Shown: positions 1 through 14,751, counted from the first letter of the stretch. The stretch: DNA of 64,000 nucleotides from Pseudomonas sp. URMO17WK12:I11 (GCF_007677725.1 NZ_VEDF01000003.1:186001-250000), one strand, 5' to 3'. The notes: generated by a model not told the origin, from the sequence alone. A program made the numbers and translations.

Positions 1-5471
<5,471 letters not shown>

Positions 5472-5475
5472 TTGC

Positions 5476-5787
5476 GTGCACAAGCTCGCGTTCTTCGTTC
5501 CGGCCAGCCATGTCGAGGTGGTCAAGGTCGCCGTGTTCGCCGCTGGTGGCGGGCGTATCGGCGACTACGACCACTGCGCCTGGCAGGCCCTTGGCCAGGG
5601 CCAGTTTCGCCCGCTGGACGGCAGTCAGCCGTTTCTCGGGCAGGCCGGTGAGGTTGAGGTGGTCGAAGAATGGAAGGTCGAGCTGGTGGTAGCCGACGAC
5701 CTGATCGTTCAGGTCGTCGCTGCGCTCAAGCAAAGTCATCCGTATGAAACGCCGGCCTATGAAGTCTGGCGTTTGTTGGATCTATGA
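5476..5787 (+). CDS. Small NIF3/YqfO-like protein (C-terminal CutA-like domain only)
   Basis: A 103-residue protein starting at GTG 5476, 4 bp after the purL stop, so probably translated from the purL message. The sequence has the pattern of the inserted YqfO/CutA-like domain of NIF3 family proteins: an N-terminal VPASHVEVVKVAVFAAGGG segment and a C-terminal SHPYETPAYEVWRL motif. The metal-binding NIF3 core is absent, so it is a stand-alone ferredoxin-like domain, possibly trimeric and ligand binding. A free-standing version next to purL is usual in Pseudomonas (recalled from PA3762). Molecular function unknown. Confidence 0.85.
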   Translation: MHKLAFFVPASHVEVVKVAVFAAGGGRIGDYDHCAWQALGQGQFRPLDGSQPFLGQAGEVEVVEEWKVELVVADDLIVQVVAALKQSHPYETPAYEVWRLLDL

Positions 5788-5827
5788 GTGTGAAGCGCGC
5801 AGGGCATGGCTTGGCCAAGCCTGCGCT

Positions 5828-7282
5828 TCAACCGAGTGGAAAGAGGCCGGTCAATGTCTCGCGTTGTTTGATGAACGATGCCGCATTATCCTTTCCCAGC
5901 TCCTCCAGCCTTTTTCGAGCCGCTTGCAAATAGTCCCTGCGCCTTTCACTGAAGCTTCCGCTCGAAGAGCCTTCGCGAATGTTGTCTTCATTGGTCATTG
6001 CCCAGGCTTGCACGATGTCGTCTTGCCAGTCAGAAACTGCCGGGTGGACAAAAAAGCTCTTGGCCAGTGTCGCTGGGTCTCTTCCAGTATCTCCATGCCA
6101 ATACTCATACATGGCCCGACCTACCTGTTCAATCGCATATTGCGCCAAGTACACCGCCAATCCATGAAATGGATGGGTGTCGTGATCTTTAGCCAATTGT
6201 GAGTGGGTCGGGTGGACGTCTTCGTCGATGTTTGGGTCTTGGCCTACCAGCAGTTGTAGGTCATCGACGTTATCACCTGCCCATTTCATCAGTTTCTGGA
6301 AGACCACGTCGACCAGATAACCCAAGGTCTTGAGTGGCAGGTCGGTGTAATGATTGGCCAGACTGATCGCTTCATACCAAGGGGATGTTGCCGCTTCGTC
6401 GCGCACTTGCAGATAGCTCTCCAGTAGTGCCAGCCAGTCAGGATCCTCGTGCTCCCTGAGCAGGATCAGAAGCATCCGCTCGGTGTCACTGCGATCTCCC
6501 GGACGCGTAGGCTTGAAGTCAATCGCCTTGGCGGGGAAGAGGAACTTGCCAATCGGCTCGAGCAAACTGCCGAGTACGTCGCTGCTGGAGAACCGGCCTG
6601 TGACCAACGGCCATTTATGCGCACAGTCTTTCTCCCTGGTCCATACCAGCACGTCGCCGTGACCCATCTTGCGCAAGCTGAGTTCGAGGAAGTTGGAGTG
6701 TGCAAACAGGTCCTCCAGGACATGCAAGCCCTCCCCGAACAGACGCATCCCTTCAGGCGTAGGTCCGGCTATCGAGGCGTCGACGAGCTTCTGGTACATG
6801 TAGGACTGGGCGTTGTCGAAATAGCGATACATCGACGTTTCATGCGTCAACTCCATCCACGCATGCTCGGGGCCAACCAGCGGCTCAAAGTCTGGGTCGA
6901 TCAACTGTGGATCGCCGCCTGTGTCGTACGACAGTGGATTGTCGATATGCTCAGAAGGGCGATAGACGCCCAACACGTGCTCGGTCACCCGAAAGGTATT
7001 GCGACCTTCTGCGGTTTCCTGAAGGCTGGTAAAGGCTTTCAAAGCGAGCAAGTCCGCCACTTCGGTGAGTGAGGCTCGGGAGAATTTACTGGGAAAATCT
7101 TTTGCAGCATCGGGTGCGCGGGTCAATTTGGGATCGACCAATTGAGAAAAATCCCGCAGCCAATTGCCGAAATAGATCATCTTGCGCTGTTCTGGCGTAA
7201 ACCCTGCGGAGGCCAATGCCCGTTCTATCGATTCATGGCCATGCGAGTTAGCGGCGCCGCTGCCTTCTCCTGCTGGAAACAT
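5828..7282 (-). CDS. HET-C domain protein (bacterial homologue of a fungal incompatibility factor)
   Basis: A 484-residue protein with the HET-C hallmarks: NWLRDFSQLVD near residues 40-50, a histidine/acidic-rich core with LHVLEDLFAHSNF around 186-198 (His195), and THSQLAKDHDTHPFHG from about residue 359. In fungi HET-C controls allorecognition and cell death, and the family has been related to zinc-dependent phospholipase C/P1 nuclease folds. The many His and Asp residues here fit a metal site, but that is inference. No signal peptide is evident. Its ATG overlaps the stop of the upstream gene by one base (TAATG), so the two proteins are probably coupled and may form a pair. Role in this bacterium unknown; membrane-targeting toxin or conflict factor is a reasonable hypothesis. 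Confidence 0.85.
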   Translation of the reverse strand: MFPAGEGSGAANSHGHESIERALASAGFTPEQRKMIYFGNWLRDFSQLVDPKLTRAPDAAKDFPSKFSRASLTEVADLLALKAFTSLQETAEGRNTFRVTEHVLGVYRPSEHIDNPLSYDTGGDPQLIDPDFEPLVGPEHAWMELTHETSMYRYFDNAQSYMYQKLVDASIAGPTPEGMRLFGEGLHVLEDLFAHSNFLELSLRKMGHGDVLVWTREKDCAHKWPLVTGRFSSSDVLGSLLEPIGKFLFPAKAIDFKPTRPGDRSDTERMLLILLREHEDPDWLALLESYLQVRDEAATSPWYEAISLANHYTDLPLKTLGYLVDVVFQKLMKWAGDNVDDLQLLVGQDPNIDEDVHPTHSQLAKDHDTHPFHGLAVYLAQYAIEQVGRAMYEYWHGDTGRDPATLAKSFFVHPAVSDWQDDIVQAWAMTNEDNIREGSSSGSFSERRRDYLQAARKRLEELGKDNAASFIKQRETLTGLFPLG

Positions 7283-7881
7283 TACTCATCCTCCGATTTG
7301 GTGCTTGTTGCAGCGGTGGCACTGGGCAGTGCGAGGGTAATGGTTTCCGTAGAACCGTCAGCATCGATGACCGCGATCACCGTGCCGGGCTTGGTCTGCC
7401 GATCGAACAGCGCCAACGTGCCGACGTAATTTTTTGCAACTTCCGGCCAGCTGTCATCGGCAACGTTCAGCTGGGCAAAGTCTGCGACGTAGTGGGCAAA
7501 GCTCTGCAACAAATCGACCAGAAACGGAAAGCTGGAAGATGCCTGGCTCAGCGCTTGCTCGACGGCGGCAGCGCTGACTTCAATGGTCTGGGAGTTCTGA
7601 TCGTAACGCGCGCCGGCACTCAGTTCGCTGACGATTCTATAGCGCGGATTATTGAGCCTTTCGCCACGTAGATCGTCGTGTAACTTGGTAAAGTCCGCGG
7701 TGGACGAAGCCCCGAAAATAACGCGTAGCACGTACTGAAAGCGTTTTATTTCTGTCGTCCTGGCAAAAGCGGCCAATTGCTCGAGCGGGTGGGTGCACTG
7801 GATCGACGAATGGATGAGCACATCTCTGGAAAGCGGCATGCTGTACTCCATGGACAGTAGGGGGAGCAGCAGCATGCTCAC
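7282..7881 (-). CDS. Unknown protein, translationally coupled partner of the HET-C gene
   Basis: I do not recognise this 199-residue protein. It may start at GTG 7881, ATG 7875, ATG 7851 or ATG 7839; none has a clear ribosome binding site, so the N-terminus is uncertain. No signal peptide or membrane span stands out. The middle (residues about 75-125) reads ELSAGARYDQNSQTIEVS, then a helix with LLQSFAHYVADF. That resembles, weakly, segments of peptidase-like domains in which T-I-x-x-S strands precede an H-containing helix, but the HExxH is not present. The C-terminus is Ser/Thr/acidic rich. The one-base overlap with the HET-C gene implies a shared function, such as partner, chaperone or antagonist. 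Confidence 0.75.
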   Translation of the reverse strand: MSMLLLPLLSMEYSMPLSRDVLIHSSIQCTHPLEQLAAFARTTEIKRFQYVLRVIFGASSTADFTKLHDDLRGERLNNPRYRIVSELSAGARYDQNSQTIEVSAAAVEQALSQASSSFPFLVDLLQSFAHYVADFAQLNVADDSWPEVAKNYVGTLALFDRQTKPGTVIAVIDADGSTETITLALPSATAATSTKSEDE

Positions 7882-7952
7882 TTCGCTGAGCGGCAGGCAT
7901 TCGGGACGCCTTCCAGTCGCAATGGCTTCCCCTCAGCGCGTATGGGCGCTCC

Positions 7953-10010
7953 TCAGGCCGTTCCGATTGGCCCACCGTCGTTACGCTGGATGACCACCGT
8001 CGAGGCGCGCGGGCGCAGCGTGGTAGCGGCGGGTGTAGGCTCGGTTGCATCAGCGCTGCAGGGCCAGTTTTCCGGGTGTTGAATGTTCACGAACATCGTC
8101 TTGTTGTCCGGGGTGAACGTGATTCCGGTCACTTCACAGCCGTTGGGCCCGACGAAGAATCGACGCAGGGCGGCCTGGTTGTGCGCGTTCAATGCAACCT
8201 GCTCACCCGTGGCATCGACCAGTTCGCTCGGAATCACTGCCAGCAGTTGGTCGTTGGTGTAGGCGCTGACGCTCTGCTCACTGTTGTCGGTCTGGAACCA
8301 CAACACACCACGGCTATCGAAGCGCATGCCGTCGGGGCTGGCGAACTGGTTCAACTCGGTCAGCCCCGAGCGATTGATGTCGGCCGTTGCGCCAGCATTG
8401 GCTCCGAACACGAAGATGTCCCAGCGCAAGCTCAACTGATCGTCGCTGTCGTGCCAGCGAATGATATGGCCATGACGGTTCGGCCCGCGTGGGTTGGCGG
8501 CATCGACCTGGTGGGGCGTGCGCACGCTGTTGTTGGTCAAGGTGAGGTAGGCATCGCCATTGAGTGGGTTGACGGCAGTCCATTCTGGGCGATCCATGGG
8601 GGTAGCGCCCACGGCATCGGCCGCCCCGCGGGTATTGAGGATGATGCCTGGCAGATCACCGTACAGCTCGCCCAGCGTGCCGCCGCCAGTGGTCACACTG
8701 TCGACGTCGAGCAGCAGCCATGCGCCGCTGCCGTCGGCGTCGAAGCGGGCCACATACAAGTTGCCGTGGTCCAGGTACTTTGCCCCGGTCTGCAGGCGGT
8801 CGGCCGGGTGAGCATCGGCGCTGTCCCACACGGCTTCGGACACCCATTTGTAGAGGTATTCGTTGTTCGAGTCATCGCCCATGTACCACACCAGCGGCTT
8901 GCCCGGCACTGCCAGGCCTGGGCAGCAGCCTTCGTGGCGCATGCGTCCCAGCGCCGTACGCTTGGTCGCCAGGGTGCTGCTGTCGTAGGGGTCGATTTCG
9001 ACGATGTAACCGTACGTGCTGGCCTCGTTGCGATAGTCGTCGGTGGCGCTGGCAGCGTGGGCCGTCACATCGAAACGGGCGAATTCATCGGCCACTTCGG
9101 TGCTGTCACCGGCTGCGCTTTCCCAGCCGAATTGGCCGCTGGAGGTGCCGACGCCGATGCGACGCTGATCTTCGGGGCGCGAGCCCTTGTTGACGAAGAT
9201 GCCCGGCCAGTTCTCTTCGCAGGTCAGATAAGTGCCCCATGGGGTGAAGCCGTTGCCACAGTTGTTGTTGGTGCCGCGGCAATGGGTGCCGTCGGCTGAA
9301 TAGCGGGTTCTGACATGATCGGTGCCGCGCAGTGGGCCGCTCAACGCCATGCGTGAAGCGCTGGTGAATCGGCGGTTGAGCGGGTCGTTGTCGACCACCT
9401 GCCAGCGGCCGTCGACCTTGCGCAAACGCACCACGCCAGCGCCGTGGGCGTTGACCTCCTTGCGCACTTCTTCGGCGGGTCGCTTGCCGTTGGCATCCAG
9501 CGTCGGGCCGTTGGGGTGCAGGGCTGCCTGATCGATGTACTCGAAGTTGATGGCCAGCAGGCCATCCTCGGAGCTGCCGTCGATGGGGAAGAAGTGCATG
9601 CCATCGTGGTGCATGCCCATGGCGTTGGCCTGGTCGGTGGCGCTGTTGCTGCCGTCGGCTTGCCAAGGGCTGGCGGCGCTGTTCAAGGGCGTACCCCATG
9701 GCGCCAGTACATACGCGCTGTAGCCTGCGGCGACGACGCAGGCGTCGGTTCGCGAGCCGGCAATGGACGTGAAGCCCAAGGCCAGTTTCGCCTGCTCGGG
9801 CTTATGGGGCGGTGGTGCGCCAGCCGAATCGGCATGGGCGGCGCTGCTGTCGATGCAGCCACCCAGGCCGCCTGCGGCAATCATGGCGATGGCTGCGCCC
9901 AAGGTGCCACGCATCATGCTCCGGCGACTCAGGTAGGCGTCCATCACGCTGGCCATTGGCAGGTTGCCGCTGTGGTTGCGGTCCAGGTTATCGCCAGTGT
10001 CTCGACTCAT
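7953..10010 (-). CDS. phoX: PhoX-family phosphatase (DUF839), Tat exported
   Basis: A 685-residue protein of the PhoX alkaline phosphatase family: monomeric beta-propeller enzymes using Fe/Ca that release phosphate from organic phosphomonoesters. The start at ATG 10010 is preceded by AGGACA. The N-terminus has a twin-arginine signal, SRRSMMRGTLG at about residues 30-40, followed by a hydrophobic stretch and GGC, so export is folded and via Tat, possibly lipid-anchored. PhoX landmarks include NFEYID, the GTNNNCGNG region with a CEENWPG segment, and RMRHEGCCPG. Length is usual. PhoX is normally PhoB controlled; I did not find a convincing Pho box upstream. It lies between the tpsA 3' end and the HET-C module, all on one strand. 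Confidence 0.9.
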   Translation of the reverse strand: MSRDTGDNLDRNHSGNLPMASVMDAYLSRRSMMRGTLGAAIAMIAAGGLGGCIDSSAAHADSAGAPPPHKPEQAKLALGFTSIAGSRTDACVVAAGYSAYVLAPWGTPLNSAASPWQADGSNSATDQANAMGMHHDGMHFFPIDGSSEDGLLAINFEYIDQAALHPNGPTLDANGKRPAEEVRKEVNAHGAGVVRLRKVDGRWQVVDNDPLNRRFTSASRMALSGPLRGTDHVRTRYSADGTHCRGTNNNCGNGFTPWGTYLTCEENWPGIFVNKGSRPEDQRRIGVGTSSGQFGWESAAGDSTEVADEFARFDVTAHAASATDDYRNEASTYGYIVEIDPYDSSTLATKRTALGRMRHEGCCPGLAVPGKPLVWYMGDDSNNEYLYKWVSEAVWDSADAHPADRLQTGAKYLDHGNLYVARFDADGSGAWLLLDVDSVTTGGGTLGELYGDLPGIILNTRGAADAVGATPMDRPEWTAVNPLNGDAYLTLTNNSVRTPHQVDAANPRGPNRHGHIIRWHDSDDQLSLRWDIFVFGANAGATADINRSGLTELNQFASPDGMRFDSRGVLWFQTDNSEQSVSAYTNDQLLAVIPSELVDATGEQVALNAHNQAALRRFFVGPNGCEVTGITFTPDNKTMFVNIQHPENWPCSADATEPTPAATTLRPRASTVVIQRNDGGPIGTA

Positions 10011-10115
10011 CGGGTGTCCTTGAGGTGCTGAGTAGAAGACCCGCAACCTTAGGGATTAAATGTGACGTTCATTTGGCATTATTGTGAATGGCCCTGCAGA
10101 CCTTGAATCTCAATG

Positions 10116-10164
10116 CCGCGCGCGTGCCGCGATCGCTCGATGTCGAGCGCGGGGCCACGCGCGG
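10116..10164. other. Long imperfect hairpin between tpsA and phoX
   Basis: Nested inverted arms: an inner perfect CGCTCGA/TCGAGCG with a 2-nt loop and an outer near-complementary CCGCGCG/CGCGCGG. It sits 33 bp beyond the tpsA stop and about 105 bp upstream of phoX. It has no T-run, so it could be a processing or Rho-independent-like stop for tpsA, or a leader structure for phoX. Confidence 0.45.
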
Positions 10165-10196
10165 TAGTTGCGCTGGTCGGACGGGTGCGCGCGCGT

Positions 10197-13100
10197 TTAC
10201 TCCCCCCGGCCTTGCACACTCGAAGCCCACTGCTCACTGCGGCTATGCCCGCTGGTGCGCAGCAAGCCAAGGTCGAGGGCATTTTCGCCGCTGGCCGCGC
10301 CTTTGCCTTTGGCAATGTCGGCAATGGCGCTGCCCAGGTCGGCCAGCGAGTTCGAGCCATCGACCGAAACATCACGGCGATAATCCGTGCCGCTCAGGGT
10401 TTCCCGGCGGGTGGCGGCAGCGTCCAGTGCCACCGTGCCCTGGGCCGATTGCAAGCGCGCGCCAACCAGGTGCGCCTCGCCGCCGACGCTCAGGGCAATG
10501 CCATCACTGGCCTTGAGCAGTGTCTGCTGGGCGACGCTATCGCGCACCTGGTGCGAGACCTCAAGCTCCAAGGTCGGTGAGAACCCCGGGTCGGCCTTGC
10601 CCAAGGCTGAGCCGGCCTTTTCCTTGACCTTGCCGCCCAACGGCCCGGCTACCGCGGCGGCAGCATTGATATAGCCCTGCGGGTTACGCTCGTGACTCAG
10701 CCGCGCATCGCCTGCAACGGTCACCGTGTTGACATTGTCCTTGCGGCTGGCGACGCGCAGATCACCATCGATGGCGCCAGTGATGCGCCCGGCTTCAAGA
10801 TTCGCCGCCTCGATACGGGTGTCGCCCAGGCTCTGCAAGGCGATGTCGTCGGCGCGCAGGGTGCTGTTGTTCCAGGTGAGGTTGTCGCGCTTGTCCAGAT
10901 CGACCTTGGCCCGGGCATGCAGGCCGCGCGTGTCTGTGCCGCCTTTGGCCATGTCGAAGCCTGCGCCGGCACTGATCTCCAGGTTGTCGACCCGCTGCTG
11001 ATCCGACGAGCCTTCGATCAACATGCCACCGGCGCCGGCGTCGAGCTCGATACGCTCGGCCGACGCCTGCAGGCCTTGCAGGTGGACGGCGATGTCGTCG
11101 CGGGCAGCGCTGCTGACGGTCAGCGTGGCGCGGCTGTCGAACAGAGCATCGACCGCTTGTCGCGCGGCTTCGTCCTGCTTGCCGTGGGTGAAATGGCCGC
11201 CTAGTGCGCCACCTTTGGTCTCGCCCAGCTTGGCCGACAGCTCAAGGCCACCGCCCAGCTTGCCGCCGGAGGCCGTCTGGCTGTTGCTGGCAGCCAGGAC
11301 CTGCACACGGGCTTGGCTGTGCAGCGCGATATCGCCTACCTGGGCTTCCCGGCTGCCAATGCGTGTGCCTTCGAGCACCAGGTCGCCGACGCTGCTCAGG
11401 CGTACGTCGCCCTTGGCATCGATTTGCGCGACCTGGGCGCTCTGTTGCGCGGCCTGCTGCTTCTCCTGATCCAGGTAGCCTCGAGCGTCCAGCCCGGTGC
11501 CGGCAGGGCGGTTGCCGACCTTGGCCCAGGCGTTGCCGTCGAGCTGGCTGGCTTGTCGCTCGGTGCTGTCATTGGCCTGGGACAACGAGAGGGTCCCGCC
11601 ACTGTGCACCACCACGTCCCCGGCACCGCCATCGAAGCGGGTGCCTTCATAGCGGCCATCGCTGCCCAATTGGATCTGGATCCCCTGTTGGCCATACAGA
11701 CTGCCGGGCACTGCGGTGCTGCTGGCCGTTCGCTGATCCAGCGAGCCGCCTTTGCCGGTGGCGCGCACGTTGACGTCACTGCCCGTGCTGGTGTCGACGC
11801 GCAGATCGCCAGCGAAGGCCAAGCGGTCGATGCCATGGCCCTGAGTATTCTCGGCGGCGCGCATGCTGTGCTGGTCGGCTGCGATCTGCAACGTGCCGGC
11901 ATTGGCCCGCCACGCGGTGCCCTGGTCGTCGATGCTGCTGGCCTGCACGTGCACCTGCGCACCACCCAGTTCGCTGACTTGGGCAATACCGCGGCGTTGG
12001 TTTTCCAGGCGCTTTAAGTGTTCGACCGTCATGTCGGCGCCGACGCTGGGCGCGACCATGGCATCTTCGGGCGCCGCCTGCTGGAAGCGGGCCGCTTCTT
12101 CGCCCATGACCAGCCGTTCGATCGGCCGGGTCACGTCGCGGTATTCGACGCTGGCGCCAAGGCTGGCGGACCAATCGCTGCGGACTTCTTCGCGCTCGTG
12201 GGTGTCCTGCACCGCGCGGTTCTCGATGCGTTTGGCATTGACCTGCAAAGCCTCGCCTGCGTTGACACGCGCCGCTTCGGTCAGCAACGCATCGGTGTCG
12301 ATCGTCAGGTTGCCACTGGCCTGCACTTCGCTGCGCTGGACGCTGCTGTCACGCTCGGTCAGCTGGGTACTGTTGTGATGGCCCTCGAACAGGCTGCCCA
12401 ACCGGTCGATACCGCCGGTCACGGTCAGGCCGCCGCCACTCTGGCTGGTACGAGTGACTGCCTCGCGTTCGTTGCGCGTCGCGCCCAGGGTCACCTGCTG
12501 GCCCTTGAGCGCCAGATCGCCAGCGCTGGCCTCAACCTTGGAACCGTCGATGCGCAAGTGCGCTTGGCTGGCGAGCGCCACCGTAGCGCCTTTGAGCACG
12601 CTGGCGGTGTGCGTGGTCTCGCGGACCTGCCCGTTCTGGTTCGTGACCTCATAACCGACGCTTGCCGCGTATTGCCGCGAGTCAGGCTTGCCATCTTGTG
12701 CCGATTGGGTCTGCTTGGCGCTGGCAGTCAAGCCTCGCTGATGATCGCTGCTCAGGCGTTCAGTGACTGCCTGCGCGTTGCCTAGCGACACATCGCCCTT
12801 GGCCTCGACCTGCAGGTGCTTGCCGGCTTCGACCTTGGCGCCATGGATGCGCAGCTCCTCGGCACTGGCCAGGCGCAGGTTGCTCGCCGAGCCAACGTCG
12901 CTGACCAGCAGCTGCTGTTGCGCCTGGGTGTTCTCGCGCTTGCTCGCGAACAGGCCGAACAGCTTGCTGTCGCTTTCGCGTGCGGTGGTGCGGCTGTTGG
13001 CGTGCTCGGCCTCGATGGCCAACGCGCCTTGCTTGCTGTACAGCACGGCGTCCTGCTGGCCATGCACGGTGCTGCCACTGATGGTGACCTGGTCTGCGCT

Positions 13101-14723
13101 AAGGTCCAATTTGCCACCGACGTTGATGCTGCTGCCGGTCAGGCTGTTGCCTTCGCTGTCGTTGCCCTTGCGGGCGCCGAAGAAGGTCCCGGAGAGCAGG
13201 TCGCCGCGATAGCTCGTGTCATCGCTGCGGTGCTGCAAGGACGTCGCGCCGACCTTCACCTGCTGGGCCTCGAGGGTCATGTCGCCGTCGCTGTGCAAGC
13301 GACTGCCTTCGAGGTTCAGGGTGTCCTTGGCGCTGATGTTCATGCGCTCGGCCGTCAGGGTGGTGGGGCGGGCGAACTCGGTATAGCGTTCGGTATCTCG
13401 GTCGCCGCGCCACAGGTCCTTGCGGTGACGCAGCTGCTCGCTGACGTGCGCGCTGTCGACGCCCGCGACGATGTCGAGGTTGCCGCCGCTGGTCATGGTC
13501 AGCCCGGCACCGGCCCGCACGTCCGCGGCGCGCAGGCGCATATCGGCACCCGACCGCATTGCCAGGCTGTCGCTGGCCTGCAGTTGCACGCCGTGTTGCT
13601 GGCGCTCGGTCGTGGCGGTGTCGCGCGCGTAGGTTTCGCGGGTGATGAAAAGGAATTTCTTGCTCCAGTTGTCACGATCGTGGGCGATGTTTTCCCGGGT
13701 CTTGGCATCCAGGGTCAAGGCCTTGCCAGCCTTGACCTCGATGGTCCCAGCCCGGCCTTGCACGGCACTCATGCGCAGGTCGTCGGCAGCACTGAGCTGC
13801 AAGGCGCCGTGGTCGCTGAGCAGTTCGGCGGCGTCACCCGCGTCTCCTGCGATTTCCAGCAAGCCCGCCGAATGAATGGCGATGCCGTCGTCGGCCTTTA
13901 ACTTCACCGCACCGGTGCGCACCCCAGCACCCTCGGCGGTGCTGACCACACGAATGCGCCCCGCCCGCATGGCGCCGAACAGGCTGGCATCGATGCTGGA
14001 GGCCGTGCCCGGCAAGTGCTCGAGGACCTGCCCGTCGGCGTGGGCGATGCGATTGCGCCCGGCGACCAGGTTCAGGTCATCCTTGGCGCTGAGCAACCCA
14101 TGTTGGGTCACTTGCGGGGCGATCAGATCGAGTGCGCCCGCGGCGTTGCTCTGCCCGCCGTGCAACACGTGCAGGGCGCCAGTGGCGCTTAGGGTCGAGA
14201 AATGCCGCAACTGTTCTTCCTGCAGCTCCGGCGTGCCGACCACGAACCCGGCCCGGGTGGTGTTGATGAAACTGCCGCCGTTGAGCGTGATGCCATTAGG
14301 GTTGGCCAGAATGTAGTCGGCCGGGCGGCCGAAAATTTCCTGCGGGCCGGCGATCAGCGAGGCGTTGCTGCTGATGACTTCGTTGAGAATGGTCGAGGCC
14401 GCCTGGCCCTGGAACTGCGGGTTGGCGGCCAGCGCCCCGGCCAGTTGCGACTGGCCGTCATGCAAGGCGTTGTTGAGCACCACGCCGGCCTGGGCCACGT
14501 TGTAGTCATGGAACTGGTTATGCGAGAGCCCGCTGGCGTTGGGCGGAACGATGTCGATTACCGGCACGCCGTGGTCGTTGTTGATCAGCGGGGTGCCCGC
14601 AGGGCCGGTGGCGGGCTCCAGGCCAGCCTCGGCGAACGCACCGGCAGGGGCAAGCAGGGCGAGGAAGATGGCCCAACGCAAGGTATCGGGGCGAACGGCC
14701 GGCAACGGCGAATGGTTGTGCAT
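10197..14723 (-). CDS. Two-partner secretion exoprotein (filamentous haemagglutinin-like TpsA)
   Basis: A 1508-residue secreted protein with a cleavable signal peptide (LALLAPAGAFAEA) and an N-terminal TPS domain: NQFHDYNV near residue 70 and the NPNGI motif near 140, both used for recognition by the TpsB partner. The rest is a run of short beta-strand repeats of the haemagglutinin type, for example repeated G-x-L-x-L-x-A patterns, expected to form a long beta-helix. It ends QGRGE without a recognisable VENN/DUF637 pretoxin domain or toxin tail, and no small immunity-like gene follows. It therefore looks like an adhesin, or a CdiA-like protein that lost its tip. The tpsB gene lies 28 bp upstream. 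Confidence 0.9.
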   Translation of the reverse strand: MHNHSPLPAVRPDTLRWAIFLALLAPAGAFAEAGLEPATGPAGTPLINNDHGVPVIDIVPPNASGLSHNQFHDYNVAQAGVVLNNALHDGQSQLAGALAANPQFQGQAASTILNEVISSNASLIAGPQEIFGRPADYILANPNGITLNGGSFINTTRAGFVVGTPELQEEQLRHFSTLSATGALHVLHGGQSNAAGALDLIAPQVTQHGLLSAKDDLNLVAGRNRIAHADGQVLEHLPGTASSIDASLFGAMRAGRIRVVSTAEGAGVRTGAVKLKADDGIAIHSAGLLEIAGDAGDAAELLSDHGALQLSAADDLRMSAVQGRAGTIEVKAGKALTLDAKTRENIAHDRDNWSKKFLFITRETYARDTATTERQQHGVQLQASDSLAMRSGADMRLRAADVRAGAGLTMTSGGNLDIVAGVDSAHVSEQLRHRKDLWRGDRDTERYTEFARPTTLTAERMNISAKDTLNLEGSRLHSDGDMTLEAQQVKVGATSLQHRSDDTSYRGDLLSGTFFGARKGNDSEGNSLTGSSINVGGKLDLSADQVTISGSTVHGQQDAVLYSKQGALAIEAEHANSRTTARESDSKLFGLFASKRENTQAQQQLLVSDVGSASNLRLASAEELRIHGAKVEAGKHLQVEAKGDVSLGNAQAVTERLSSDHQRGLTASAKQTQSAQDGKPDSRQYAASVGYEVTNQNGQVRETTHTASVLKGATVALASQAHLRIDGSKVEASAGDLALKGQQVTLGATRNEREAVTRTSQSGGGLTVTGGIDRLGSLFEGHHNSTQLTERDSSVQRSEVQASGNLTIDTDALLTEAARVNAGEALQVNAKRIENRAVQDTHEREEVRSDWSASLGASVEYRDVTRPIERLVMGEEAARFQQAAPEDAMVAPSVGADMTVEHLKRLENQRRGIAQVSELGGAQVHVQASSIDDQGTAWRANAGTLQIAADQHSMRAAENTQGHGIDRLAFAGDLRVDTSTGSDVNVRATGKGGSLDQRTASSTAVPGSLYGQQGIQIQLGSDGRYEGTRFDGGAGDVVVHSGGTLSLSQANDSTERQASQLDGNAWAKVGNRPAGTGLDARGYLDQEKQQAAQQSAQVAQIDAKGDVRLSSVGDLVLEGTRIGSREAQVGDIALHSQARVQVLAASNSQTASGGKLGGGLELSAKLGETKGGALGGHFTHGKQDEAARQAVDALFDSRATLTVSSAARDDIAVHLQGLQASAERIELDAGAGGMLIEGSSDQQRVDNLEISAGAGFDMAKGGTDTRGLHARAKVDLDKRDNLTWNNSTLRADDIALQSLGDTRIEAANLEAGRITGAIDGDLRVASRKDNVNTVTVAGDARLSHERNPQGYINAAAAVAGPLGGKVKEKAGSALGKADPGFSPTLELEVSHQVRDSVAQQTLLKASDGIALSVGGEAHLVGARLQSAQGTVALDAAATRRETLSGTDYRRDVSVDGSNSLADLGSAIADIAKGKGAASGENALDLGLLRTSGHSRSEQWASSVQGRGE

Positions 14724-14751
14724 GGTGCGCTTCTCTTTGTTGTTGTGTGGA

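Noticed and set aside
8076..9299. 407-codon open frame on the plus strand opposite phoX
   Set aside because: The PhoX motifs are on the minus strand; the plus frame has no domain and is explained by third-position GC.
10011..10090. Pho box upstream of phoX
   Set aside because: Best candidate (ACGTCAC and an upstream heptamer at 11-bp phase) matches CTGTCAT at only 4 and 2-3 of 7 positions.
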